DNA of 27,841 nucleotides from JBBDSH01 sp040905045 (GTDB lineage Bacteria; Pseudomonadota; Gammaproteobacteria; Eutrophobiales; Eutrophobiaceae), in the NCBI GenBank assembly GCA_040905045.1, contig JBBDSH010000066.1, forward strand, positions 1-27,841, written 5' to 3'. The notes beneath the pieces were generated by a model. It did no database searches. It worked only from the letters and a program-made list of their open reading frames with translations, and had not been told where the DNA came from. This document shows, piece after piece, positions 1 to 8,181 of this stretch (its first letter is position 1; the number at the start of each line of letters is the position of its first letter). Both the position numbers and the translations under genes were made by a program.

Positions 1-860
1 ATTCCCCCCAGCGTGGTGCCGAGTGCACCGCCGATACCGTAGATAAAGGCCAGCCAGGTACCGATCTCGGCCACGCCCATGCCGTGAATACGAATGAAAA
101 ACGAGGGTATCCAGATACCGGAACCGTAGGCACCGAGGGTCATGATGCTGGTTGCCAGCACAATATGCCGGTAGGATTTCAGGCCCCAGAGATAGCGGAA
201 AGTGTCCTTCAGTGCCGATGGTTCCATGGTTGTCTGTTGTTGTTCGGAATAGCCCCGCGGCGGCTCACGCAGGGTAAAACGCACCAGCAGTGCCAGGAAG
301 ATACCGGGAAACCCCACAACAAAGAATGCAGCGCGCCAGCCATAGTATTCATTGACCCAGCCGCCCACCATGAAACCGACGAAGACGCCCACCGGGATGG
401 ATGAGTTAAGGATAGCGAATACGGTTCCGCGTTTTTCACGCGCAATGTAATCGGAGATCAGGGAATAGGAAGGTGGAATGCCGCCGGCCTCACCGACACC
501 CACGCCGATGCGGGCCAGGAACAATGAAATAAAACCGGTGGCCATGCCGCAGGCCGCCGTCATCAGGCTCCACAGGCCGACGGCTACGGCAATGATATTG
601 CGGCGGTTATAGCGATCCGCCATCCAGGCTATGGGTATCCCCAATGCGGCGTAAAAGAGCGCGAAGGCAATGCCGCCCAGAAGGCCCAATTGCGTATCCG
701 TGAAGTCGAATTCCTGCCTGATGGATTCCAGAAGAACCGCGATGATCTGCATATCCACGAAGCGGAACAGCATGACGAGCCAGATTAAAACAATGACATA
801 GTTCCGGTAGGCATTGGAAACATTGAACGGCTGTTGCGGATTTGCAGCGTATTCCGACAT
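1..860 (-). CDS. MFS transporter, Spinster-like, 3' end outside window
   Basis: This is a membrane carrier of the major facilitator superfamily; 286 residues are visible and the C-terminal part runs off the left edge. It starts with ATG at 860, with an AGGA ribosome site about 9 nt upstream. Visible features are a hydrophobic first segment, the loop motif GIPIAWMADRYNRRNII between helices 2 and 3, and GVGVGEAGGIPPSYSLISDY around helix 4-5, typical of the Spinster-like branch. It is a clear paralogue of the carrier at 20812-22143. One oddity: where the paralogue has Asp-Arg-Gln in helix 1 (WVDRQ), this protein has Met in place of Arg (FVDMQ, residue 37). It begins 17 bp after the yejF stop, so it is probably co-transcribed with the yej genes. 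The substrate is unknown; many relatives carry organic acids. Confidence 0.85.
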   Translation of the reverse strand, partial: MSEYAANPQQPFNVSNAYRNYVIVLIWLVMLFRFVDMQIIAVLLESIRQEFDFTDTQLGLLGGIAFALFYAALGIPIAWMADRYNRRNIIAVAVGLWSLMTAACGMATGFISLFLARIGVGVGEAGGIPPSYSLISDYIAREKRGTVFAILNSSIPVGVFVGFMVGGWVNEYYGWRAAFFVVGFPGIFLALLVRFTLREPPRGYSEQQQTTMEPSALKDTFRYLWGLKSYRHIVLATSIMTLGAYGSGIWIPSFFIRIHGMGVAEIGTWLAFIYGIGGALGTTLGG

Positions 861-877
861 GATCTGTATCCTTTTAT

Positions 878-2500
878 TCAGGAGTTGGATGATTCGACTT
901 CGACAACTTCAAGATTCAATGCGGCGGCCATCAGGGAGCGGGTGTAATCCTCTGCGGGATTATCGAATATTGTCGCCGTGGGACCTTCTTCCACCACCCG
1001 ACCGTGGCGCATAACGATAACATAATGACTTAATGCGCGGACGACTTTCAGATCGTGGCTGATAAACAGATAAGCCATATGATGACGGGCCTGCAGATCC
1101 CGGAGCAGATCGATAATCCGGGCCTGTACCGACATGTCCAACGCGGAAGTGGGCTCATCCAGAATCACAATATCGGGTTTGAGTACCATGGCCCTGGCGA
1201 TGGCGACGCGCTGGCGCTGGCCGCCGGAAAACTCGTGCGGAAGCCGGTCCTGCGTAAACGCATCGAGACCCACTTCTTCCAGTGCGGCGGAGATTGTTTC
1301 TCCCCGTTCCTGTTTACTCATGCCCGGTTCATGGATCCGTAGTCCCTCGCCGACGATCTCGCCCACCGTCATGCGCGGGCTTAACGAACCGTAGGGATCC
1401 TGAAAAACCACCTGCATGCGGCGCCGCAGCGGTCGCAGCGTACGGGTCTTTATCTGATTAATATTCTGCCCCAGGAAGACAATCCGGCCGCGGCTCCGGG
1501 TCAGTCGCAACAGGGCCAGCCCCAGGGCGGTTTTTCCGGAACCCGACTCCCCGACAATGCCGGCGGTATGGCCGCGCCGGATCGTGGCATCGATCCCGTC
1601 CACGGCGCGGACGTAATCGACGGTGCGGCGCAGAATGCCCTTGGTGATGGGGAAATGCACCTTCAGATCCCGGGTTTCCATGACGATATCGGCTTCCGGG
1701 TCGGGCGTCACAGGGTTACCTTTGGGTTCCGCTTCGATAAGGTGTCTGGTATAGGCGTGTTGAGGTGATTGCAGAACCGCATCAACCGGTCCGGTCTCGA
1801 CGATTTCACCACAGGTCATAACCGCTACCCGATCCGCGGTTTTTGCAACCACCCCCAGATCGTGGGTGATTAACAATACCGTCATACCCAGCTGATTCTT
1901 CAGATCCTTCAGCAATTGCAGTATCTGGGCCTGGATGGTGACGTCCAGGGCCGTGGTGGGTTCGTCGGCGATGAGAATATCGGGGTCATTGGCCAGGGCA
2001 ATGGCGATCATGACACGCTGACGCTGGCCGCCGGAGAGTTCGTGGGGATAGGCCGTCAGCCGGTGTCCGGCATCATGCAGACCCACCAGTTGCATCAGTT
2101 CCAGTACCCGTTGGCGCGTCTGTTCCGGAGATGTTTTTTTATGAATACAAATGGCTTCACTGATTTGTTTTTCAATTGTGTGCAGCGGATTCAGTGACGT
2201 CATGGGTTCCTGGAAGATCATGGAAATGCGATCGCCGCGTAACTGCCGCAACAGATCCAGGGGCGCGCCCAGCAACTCCTCGCCCCGAAATCGGATGGAG
2301 CCCGAGGGATGAAAGGCTGTCGGCGGCAGTAGCTGCGGGATGGAAAGACCGGTGACGGTCTTGCCGGAGCCGGATTCCCCGACAAGTGCCAGGATTTCAC
2401 CCTTGTCGATTGTCAGGGATGCATTTTTAACGGCCTCGATGGTGTCGTCCGGGCTACGGAACGAGATGGACAGATCCCGGATCTCAAGCAGGGCGCTCAT
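878..2500 (-). CDS. yejF: YejF-like ABC transporter ATP-binding protein (two fused ATPase domains)
   Basis: This is the cytoplasmic energy subunit of an oligopeptide-type ABC importer. At 540 residues it carries two complete nucleotide-binding domains in tandem, as in YejF and related DppD/DppF fusions. Domain 1 has Walker A GESGSGKT (41-48), Q-loop Gln97, signature LSGGQ (155-159), Walker B DILIADE (174-180) and His213. Domain 2 has Walker A GESGSGKT (317-324), Q-loop Gln367, signature FSGGQ (424-428), Walker B DIVILDE (443-449) and His482. All catalytic motifs are intact in both halves, so both sites should hydrolyse ATP. The start codon overlaps the stop of the permease gene upstream (ATGA, 4 nt), indicating translational coupling. 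The E. coli yejABEF system imports peptides, including microcin C. Confidence 0.93.
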   Translation of the reverse strand: MSALLEIRDLSISFRSPDDTIEAVKNASLTIDKGEILALVGESGSGKTVTGLSIPQLLPPTAFHPSGSIRFRGEELLGAPLDLLRQLRGDRISMIFQEPMTSLNPLHTIEKQISEAICIHKKTSPEQTRQRVLELMQLVGLHDAGHRLTAYPHELSGGQRQRVMIAIALANDPDILIADEPTTALDVTIQAQILQLLKDLKNQLGMTVLLITHDLGVVAKTADRVAVMTCGEIVETGPVDAVLQSPQHAYTRHLIEAEPKGNPVTPDPEADIVMETRDLKVHFPITKGILRRTVDYVRAVDGIDATIRRGHTAGIVGESGSGKTALGLALLRLTRSRGRIVFLGQNINQIKTRTLRPLRRRMQVVFQDPYGSLSPRMTVGEIVGEGLRIHEPGMSKQERGETISAALEEVGLDAFTQDRLPHEFSGGQRQRVAIARAMVLKPDIVILDEPTSALDMSVQARIIDLLRDLQARHHMAYLFISHDLKVVRALSHYVIVMRHGRVVEEGPTATIFDNPAEDYTRSLMAAALNLEVVEVESSNS

Positions 2501-3519
2501 AATCCGCTCTTCCTTGGGTCGAAAGCGTCACGCACCGCTTCGCCGATGAAAACCAGCAGGCTGAGCATCACGGCCAGGACACAGAAACCGGTAATGCCCA
2601 GCCAGGGTGCCTGCAGGTTTTCCCTGCCCTGGGCCAGCAGTTCTCCCAGGGAGGGTGAGCCGGGTGGCAGGCCCAGTCCGAGGAAATCCAGCGCCGTCAG
2701 GGTGGTGATGGCCGCACTGAGTACGAAGGGCAGCAGTGTCAGCGTCGCCACCATGGCGTTGGGCAGAACGTGGCGCCACATAATGGCGATATTACCCATG
2801 CCCAGTGCCCGTGCCGCGCGAACGTAATCGAAATTGCGGGCACGCAGGAATTCCGCCCGTACGACACCGGTGAGCGCCATCCAGCTGAATGCCAGAAGGA
2901 TCAACAGCAGCCACCAGAAATCGGGTTCCACGACGCTGGCCAGGATGATGAGAATATAAAGGACGGGCAGACCCGCCCAGATTTCGATGACACGCTGAAA
3001 CAGCAGGTCCGTCCAGCCGCCGAAATAGCCCTGAACGGCACCGGCGGCGACGCCGATGATGGTGGAGAAGAAGGTCAGGGTGAGGCCGAACAGGACCGAT
3101 AACCGGAAGCCGTAGATCACCCGTGCCAGCACGTCCCGTGCCTGATCGTCGGTTCCGAGCGGATTCTCCAGGGTAGGCGGCGAGGGCGCGGGTGTCGGCG
3201 GATTCTTGTTGATGGTCTGGTAGCTGTATTGAATCGGCGGCCAGATCATCCAGCCCTGTGCGTCGATCTCGTCCTTGATAAAAGGATCGCGGTAATCGGT
3301 GGTGGCCAGGAATCCGCCGAATACCGATTCCGGGTAATCAACGAAGACGGGATAGTAGAATTCATCCTGGTACTTGACCAGCAGGGGCTTGTCGTTGGCG
3401 ATGAATTCCGCCGGCAGGGTGATCAGCAGCAGCGCCAGGAAAATCCACAGGCTCCAGTAACCACGGCGGTTGGCGCGGAAGTTCTGCAGTCGGCGACGGG
3501 TTATGGGAGACAGTTCCAT
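2497..3519 (-). CDS. yejE: YejE-like ABC transporter permease
   Basis: This is an inner-membrane permease subunit of 340 residues. The start at 3519 (MELSPITRRRLQNF) is chosen because YejE proteins begin this way, followed by the conserved RANRRGYWSLWIFL and IANDKPLLVKY. The frame stays open 54 codons further upstream to 3681, but that extension is translated from an inverted repeat and is not credible. There is a large periplasmic loop after helix 1, then GTDDQARDVLARVIYGFRLS, which opens the binding-protein-dependent transport domain. The EAA loop is YVRAARALGMGNIAIMWRHV. The 3' end overlaps yejF by 4 nt. Unlike a tightly packed operon, 248 bp separate it from yejB, and that spacer holds a palindromic element. 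Confidence 0.92.
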   Translation of the reverse strand: MELSPITRRRLQNFRANRRGYWSLWIFLALLLITLPAEFIANDKPLLVKYQDEFYYPVFVDYPESVFGGFLATTDYRDPFIKDEIDAQGWMIWPPIQYSYQTINKNPPTPAPSPPTLENPLGTDDQARDVLARVIYGFRLSVLFGLTLTFFSTIIGVAAGAVQGYFGGWTDLLFQRVIEIWAGLPVLYILIILASVVEPDFWWLLLILLAFSWMALTGVVRAEFLRARNFDYVRAARALGMGNIAIMWRHVLPNAMVATLTLLPFVLSAAITTLTALDFLGLGLPPGSPSLGELLAQGRENLQAPWLGITGFCVLAVMLSLLVFIGEAVRDAFDPRKSGL

Positions 3520-3582
3520 GCTTCCAGTCCAGTGACCGGTCTTCCGGGATCGCGATATGGAATACGCTGTGAATATATGGTT

Positions 3583-3657
3583 GATCTCGCCAAGCACGCA
3601 AAGAACGCAAAGATAATGGTATGATACCTTCGCGCGCTTGGCGTGCTTGGCGAGATC
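3583..3657. repeat. 75-bp palindromic element with perfect 17-bp arms inside the yej operon
   Basis: GATCTCGCCAAGCACGC at 3583-3599 is repeated exactly in inverse orientation at 3641-3657. Just inside the left arm the sequence continues as GCAAAGAACGCAAAG, a motif of the dispersed 'cgcaaag' repeat type. The element lies in the 248-bp gap between yejB and yejE. It has no T-run, so it is not an obvious terminator, but the transcript could form a strong hairpin that lowers expression of the distal genes. Confidence 0.85.
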
Positions 3658-3767
3658 CCTTGAAAAACTCTCCCGGAGCACCGGGCTTGGTTTTGCGCCT
3701 GCGGGCTCAAAAAAATCCTGTCTATCATAGAGTTGGCGATCATAGCGAGCTGTATATCTCCCACAGA

Positions 3768-4862
3768 TCAGGTATCCCGTTTCTCGAAGTCGATGCGTGG
3801 ATCGACGACGGTATAGCTGATATCGCCGATAAGATTCAGGAACAGGCCGATTATGGTGAATATGAACAGGGTGCCGAAGACGACGGGATAATCCCGGTTC
3901 AGGATCGCCTCGAAGCTTAATAAACCCAGACCGTCCAGAGAGAAGATCACCTCGATCAGCAGCGTGGAGGTGAACAGGATGGTAATCAGTGTCGCCGGGA
4001 AACCGGCAATGATGATCAGGATGGCGTTGCGGAACACATGACCGTACAGTACCTGTTTCTCCGTCAGCCCCTTGGCCCGGGCGGTCATGACATAAAGCTT
4101 GCGGATCTCGTCCATGACCGAATTTTTCATCAGCATGGTCAGGCTGGCGAAACCGCCCAGGGACATGGCCAGTACCGGCAGCGTAATGTGCCAGAAATAA
4201 TCCAGTATGCGCATGCCCCAGCCGAGTTCCTCCCAGTTGGCGGAGACCAGTCCCCGCAGCGGGAATATCTGCCAGTAGGAACCGCCGGCGAAGAGCACAA
4301 TCAGGAAGACGGCGAACAGGAAGCCGGGTACGGCATAGCCGACGATGATGACGCCGCTGGTCCAGACATCGAATCGGGAACCGTCATTGACTGCTTTTCT
4401 GATGCCCAGCGGGATGGAAACGGCATAGATGATCAATAGCGTCCAGAAGCCCAGAGACAGGGAGACGGGCAGCTTTTCGATAATAATATCGACAACCCTG
4501 TCGTTGCGGTAAAAACTCTTGCCGAAATCGAACTGAAGATAATTGACAATCATCTGGAAGAAGCGCACATGGGGCGGTTTATCGAAGCCGAAATGCGCCT
4601 CCAGTTCGCGGATCAGATCCGGGTCCAGGCCCTGGGCGCCGCGATATTTGCTGCTGATGTTGTCGGAACCGGAGGATTGGGATTGTTCACCACTACTGCC
4701 CCCGGCCCTTGCGGTAACGTCGGATCCCAGGCCGCTGGACTGGGCGATGACACGCTCCACCGGTCCGCCCGGAGCAAACTGAACGACAATGAAATTAATC
4801 AGCAGAATGCCGAGAAGTGTCGGGATCATGAGCAGCAGGCGGCGGATGATATAGCTGGTCAT
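3768..4862 (-). CDS. yejB: YejB-like ABC transporter permease
   Basis: This is an inner-membrane permease of 364 residues, the same length as remembered E. coli YejB. It opens with MTSYIIRRLLLMIPTLLGI, a first membrane helix, then QFAPGGPVERVIA. A Ser/Gly-rich periplasmic stretch follows (about 41-75), then the conserved RGLDP-like AQGLDPDLI and FGFDKP. Later markers are SIPLGIRKAVNDGSRFDVW (149-167) and the EAA loop TARAKGLTEKQVLYGHVF (260-277), which contacts the ATPase. It ends with the family-typical VDPRIDF. It starts 28 bp after the yejA stop and is presumably co-transcribed. It should pair with YejE to form the pore. Confidence 0.94.
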   Translation of the reverse strand: MTSYIIRRLLLMIPTLLGILLINFIVVQFAPGGPVERVIAQSSGLGSDVTARAGGSSGEQSQSSGSDNISSKYRGAQGLDPDLIRELEAHFGFDKPPHVRFFQMIVNYLQFDFGKSFYRNDRVVDIIIEKLPVSLSLGFWTLLIIYAVSIPLGIRKAVNDGSRFDVWTSGVIIVGYAVPGFLFAVFLIVLFAGGSYWQIFPLRGLVSANWEELGWGMRILDYFWHITLPVLAMSLGGFASLTMLMKNSVMDEIRKLYVMTARAKGLTEKQVLYGHVFRNAILIIIAGFPATLITILFTSTLLIEVIFSLDGLGLLSFEAILNRDYPVVFGTLFIFTIIGLFLNLIGDISYTVVDPRIDFEKRDT

Positions 4863-4890
4863 GAAGTATGGCCCTGGTATTTCTTCCGAC

Positions 4891-6756
4891 TTAACGCGTT
4901 TCGTTGAGATATTTTTTCAAGGCCGCATCCTTTTCCGGATCGACCCACCAGTGGCTCATTATCCAGATGAACCGTCCCCATGTCGGTTTCACATCCATGT
5001 AGCCGAACCGGTTCCAGTAGGCAACGGGAATGCCGGGCGCGTACCAGGTGGGAATGGAATAGAAATTCCATAGCAATACCCTGTCCATGGCCCGTGTCGC
5101 CGCGATTTTGCTCTTGCGATCCTCTGCGTAGACGATCTTTTCTATGAGGGCGTCCACGACCGGGTTCCTGATACCCATCTGGTTGCGGCTGCCTTGCTGA
5201 TCCGCCGAGGCGGAGCCGAATATCTCCCGCTGTTCGGTCCCGGGGGACAGCGGCATGGGCTGTATGAAGCCCTGGGTCATGTCGAATTCGAAAGTCCGCA
5301 TGCGGCGGGCCCATTCCGAGGTGTCAATCTGACGTATCTTTGCCCGGATACCGATGCGCTTCAGGTTGTCGATAAAGGGGGCGGCAGCCCGTTCCAGAAA
5401 GGGATCCCATAACAATATTTCAACTTCAAGCGGCTTGCCTTGCTGTGAAATCATGCGGCCGTCTTTCATGGAATAGCCGGCCTCGCGCAGCAATGTTACC
5501 GCCTCGCGCAGATTCTTGCGCGCGCCGGCCTGGGTAGCGTCGGTCTTCGGCAGCTGCCAGGGCTGGTTGAAGATACGCGGGTCCAGTTGATCCCGGAACG
5601 GCTTCAGCAGTTCCAGCTCCGCTTCCGAGGGTTTGCCTCTGGCCGCCAGTTCGGTATTTTCGAAATGGCTTTGCACGCGTTTGTACTGGCCGGAGAAGAT
5701 GGTTTTGTTGATCCACTCAAAATCGAAAGCATGGGAGATAGCCTCGCGGACACGGCGATCCTGAAATTTCTCCTTACGCAGATTAAAGTAGAGGCCTGAA
5801 TAGAAGGTGCTGCCGGAAAATTCCAGCATTTCCTTGATTAGATATCCATCCTTGACGGCGGGTATGTCATAGCCCTTGACCCACTGGTTGGGCAGGGTTT
5901 CCCAGCGTAAATCAATATTGCCGGCGATGACGGCTTCATAGAGTACCGAGATATCCCGATAAAAATCATGGACAATCCTGTCGAAGTTATGACGTCCCCT
6001 GTTGACGGGCAGGTCCCGCGCCCAGTAATTCTCCACGCGTTCATAGGTCAGGGAACGCCCCGGATCCACCCTGGCGATCCTGTAAGGTCCGCCGGAAAGG
6101 GGCGGTTCCAGCGTCGGCTTGTCGAATTCCCGCTCTTCCCAGTATTGTTTCGGCAAAACCGGCATCTGGGCCATGGTGTAGGCCAGGCCGCGATTATGCT
6201 TTTCCCTGAAGTTGAAGCGAACGCTGTTGTCTCCGGTTTTTACCGCTTCCATCACATCGGCGTAGTCACTGCGAAAAACCGGTGAGCCTTTTTCCTTCAG
6301 GGTATTGAATGTAAAGATCACATCCTCCACGGTGATCGGACTGCCGTCATGCCAGCGGGCTTCTTCACGTAACCTGAATTCGACCCAGGAAAAATCGTCG
6401 GGGATGGCAATGGATTCGGCGATGAGCCCGTATACCGAGGCCGGCTCATCACCGGCGGGCGTCATCAGGGTGTCATAGATTAGATTGCCGATATTCTGCG
6501 GGGGATTGCCGAGGATAATATAGGGGTTGAGGCTGTCGAAGGAATTGGAAAAACCGAAGGTATAAGTACCGCCCTTGGGCGCATCGGGATTAACATATTC
6601 GAAGTGCCTGAAATCCGGATCGTATTTCAGTTTGCCGTATAATGTCAGACCATGACCGGTATGGTGATTATTTGTATTTTCGGCCGCAGTATTGGGGGCG
6701 AGGATGCTGCAGAAGAATGCCAGCAAGAAGGCCGTATACCCGGTCGGAATCCTCAT
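4891..6756 (-). CDS. yejA: YejA-like periplasmic peptide-binding protein
   Basis: This is the extracellular solute-binding protein (family 5) of the yej importer, 621 residues, close to the roughly 600 of YejA. The start at 6756 is chosen because it gives a classical signal peptide (MRIPTGYTAFLLAFFCSIL, cleavage likely after NTAA) and is preceded by GGGGGA at 7-nt spacing. The open frame extends 30 codons further upstream but would bury the signal peptide. Visible markers are HGLTLYGKLKYDPDF, YVNPDAPKGG (typical of YejA/OppA-like proteins), FRLREEARWHDGSPIT and the C-terminal WNFYSIPTWYAPGIPVAYW segment. It is the first gene of the operon and lies divergent from the methyltransferase gene at 7007. 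Confidence 0.93.
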   Translation of the reverse strand: MRIPTGYTAFLLAFFCSILAPNTAAENTNNHHTGHGLTLYGKLKYDPDFRHFEYVNPDAPKGGTYTFGFSNSFDSLNPYIILGNPPQNIGNLIYDTLMTPAGDEPASVYGLIAESIAIPDDFSWVEFRLREEARWHDGSPITVEDVIFTFNTLKEKGSPVFRSDYADVMEAVKTGDNSVRFNFREKHNRGLAYTMAQMPVLPKQYWEEREFDKPTLEPPLSGGPYRIARVDPGRSLTYERVENYWARDLPVNRGRHNFDRIVHDFYRDISVLYEAVIAGNIDLRWETLPNQWVKGYDIPAVKDGYLIKEMLEFSGSTFYSGLYFNLRKEKFQDRRVREAISHAFDFEWINKTIFSGQYKRVQSHFENTELAARGKPSEAELELLKPFRDQLDPRIFNQPWQLPKTDATQAGARKNLREAVTLLREAGYSMKDGRMISQQGKPLEVEILLWDPFLERAAAPFIDNLKRIGIRAKIRQIDTSEWARRMRTFEFDMTQGFIQPMPLSPGTEQREIFGSASADQQGSRNQMGIRNPVVDALIEKIVYAEDRKSKIAATRAMDRVLLWNFYSIPTWYAPGIPVAYWNRFGYMDVKPTWGRFIWIMSHWWVDPEKDAALKKYLNETR

Positions 6757-7006
6757 TAATTTGTCCCCCTGTATACCAATTACCGGGAAATGCCGTTTTT
6801 TCCAGGATCCGGGTTCAGGCAGTTCCCTGATTTTGTAATTGAACAACTATCGATATTTTGACACTGTTCACCTGATGTTATCAATAAAACAGATGGCTTC
6901 AATATCAGTCGGGTTTGATTTCCCTGTCGGAAAACTTGTGCGGTGCAGAGATGTTGTATTTCGTATAGTCAGCAATACTTATATGCATGATTCGGAGGTT
7001 ACATGA
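6757..7006. other. Divergent intergenic region between yejA and the O-methyltransferase gene
   Basis: These 250 bp separate two divergent genes and should carry both promoters. A consensus -35 TTGACA for the plus strand is at 6858-6863, but only weak -10 candidates (TATCAA, CAATAA) follow within 6879-6887, so it is not annotated as a promoter. The ribosome site GGAGG at 6994-6998 serves the ATG at 7007; an ATG at 7003 is followed by an in-frame stop after four codons. Confidence 0.4.
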
Positions 7007-8038
7007 ATGAAACTTGAATTACCGACCTGTGACGATAAACCCGTATGGGATACCTGGCTTTCAGTCTATCACCTGCCGGCCATTGCGGTGGCCGATGAAC
7101 TGGGGATATTCAGTGCCCTGAAAGACAGGCCCGGCAGCGGCCCGGAACTGGCCGAACGCCTGCATTTCAATGAACGGGCCGTGTCGATTCTGTTGCCACT
7201 GCTGGCGGCACTGGATTTTCTCGCATGCCGCGGTGGCCGTTATCATATAACGGATACGACCCGCAATTTCCTGCTTGGTGAGAGTGAATTTTACTGGGGG
7301 AACCTGCTCGGCCGCGTCAGCGCCAACCTGCCGCAGCATGAGGATTTACGTAACCTGATTCAGGGTGAAGGCAGCCGGCAATCGGCGGTTGCGGGCAGGG
7401 GCAAGCGGCCGGTGGACGGCTGGGAAAGCGGCCGGATAGAGCCGGATCAGGCCCGTGCCATCGCCGCTTTCATGCACAGCCATTCCATGGCCGCCGCCGT
7501 GGGCGCGGCCCGTAACGGCGATTTCAGCGGTGTCACGCGGTTGCTGGATGTCGGCGGCGGGTCCGGTTGTTTTTCCATCGCCCTGGCGCGGGAATACCCG
7601 GAGTTGAAGTGCACCGTCATGGAATTGCCGGCCATGTGCGAGGTTGCTCAGGAGTATGTCAACGCCGCCAATGTTCAGGATCGGGTCGATACCATCGCGG
7701 TGGATATGTTTCGTGATACCTGGCCCGGCGAGCACGATGCCGTCTTCTTCTCCAACATATTCCACGACTGGGACTTCGATACCTGCGCGGAGCTGGCCGC
7801 AAAGGCGTTTTCGGCACTGCAACCGAACGGACGCGTATATTTGCACGAAATGCTGTTGGACGATGACGGTGCGGGCCCGGTGGCGGCGGCGACGTTTTCC
7901 CTGGTTATGTTGCTGGGAACCTGGGGACGGCAGTTCACCTATGAGCAGCTGAAAACGATCCTCGAGAACGCGGGATTTTCCGGTGTTGAAACCATGACAA
8001 CGTATTCTTACTATTCCCTGACCAGCGCAAGACGATAA
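7007..8038 (+). CDS. SAM-dependent O-methyltransferase, class-2 plant/hydroxyindole type
   Basis: This 343-residue protein has the two-part build of the Methyltransf_2 family. An N-terminal winged-helix dimerisation domain (about 15-90; LPAIAVADELGIFSAL, then LPLLAALDFL) precedes a Rossmann SAM-binding domain with LLDVGGGSGCFSIAL (179-193). The catalytic base is expected to be His253 in FHDWD (252-256). The family methylates hydroxyl groups of small phenolic or polyketide substrates. The start ATG at 7007 has GGAGG 8 nt upstream. It is followed at 143 bp by an MFS gene on the same strand, suggesting that a methylated product or its precursor is transported. The insert at about 118-150 is Gly/Arg rich and of uncertain role. 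The substrate cannot be read from sequence. Confidence 0.85.
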   Translation: MKLELPTCDDKPVWDTWLSVYHLPAIAVADELGIFSALKDRPGSGPELAERLHFNERAVSILLPLLAALDFLACRGGRYHITDTTRNFLLGESEFYWGNLLGRVSANLPQHEDLRNLIQGEGSRQSAVAGRGKRPVDGWESGRIEPDQARAIAAFMHSHSMAAAVGAARNGDFSGVTRLLDVGGGSGCFSIALAREYPELKCTVMELPAMCEVAQEYVNAANVQDRVDTIAVDMFRDTWPGEHDAVFFSNIFHDWDFDTCAELAAKAFSALQPNGRVYLHEMLLDDDGAGPVAAATFSLVMLLGTWGRQFTYEQLKTILENAGFSGVETMTTYSYYSLTSARR

Positions 8039-8181
8039 CCGGAAGTAAAGTTTCTCTTACGGCGGGGTTTTACTTCACCCTCGTTCAATAAACAGGCGTC
8101 TTCATTGAGGCATGATGGCAATTCTTTCCGAAGATCACAGTGAACCGGGACGCAAACCGCATCCGGCTCATGGGGGAAATT

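Noticed and set aside
3520..3681. N-terminal 54-residue extension of the YejE frame
   Set aside because: It is translated from the palindromic element; YejE proteins begin at the ATG at 3519.
4891..6846. YejA start at the far upstream codon (6846)
   Set aside because: It would place 30 residues before an evident signal peptide; the ATG at 6756 has a good ribosome site.
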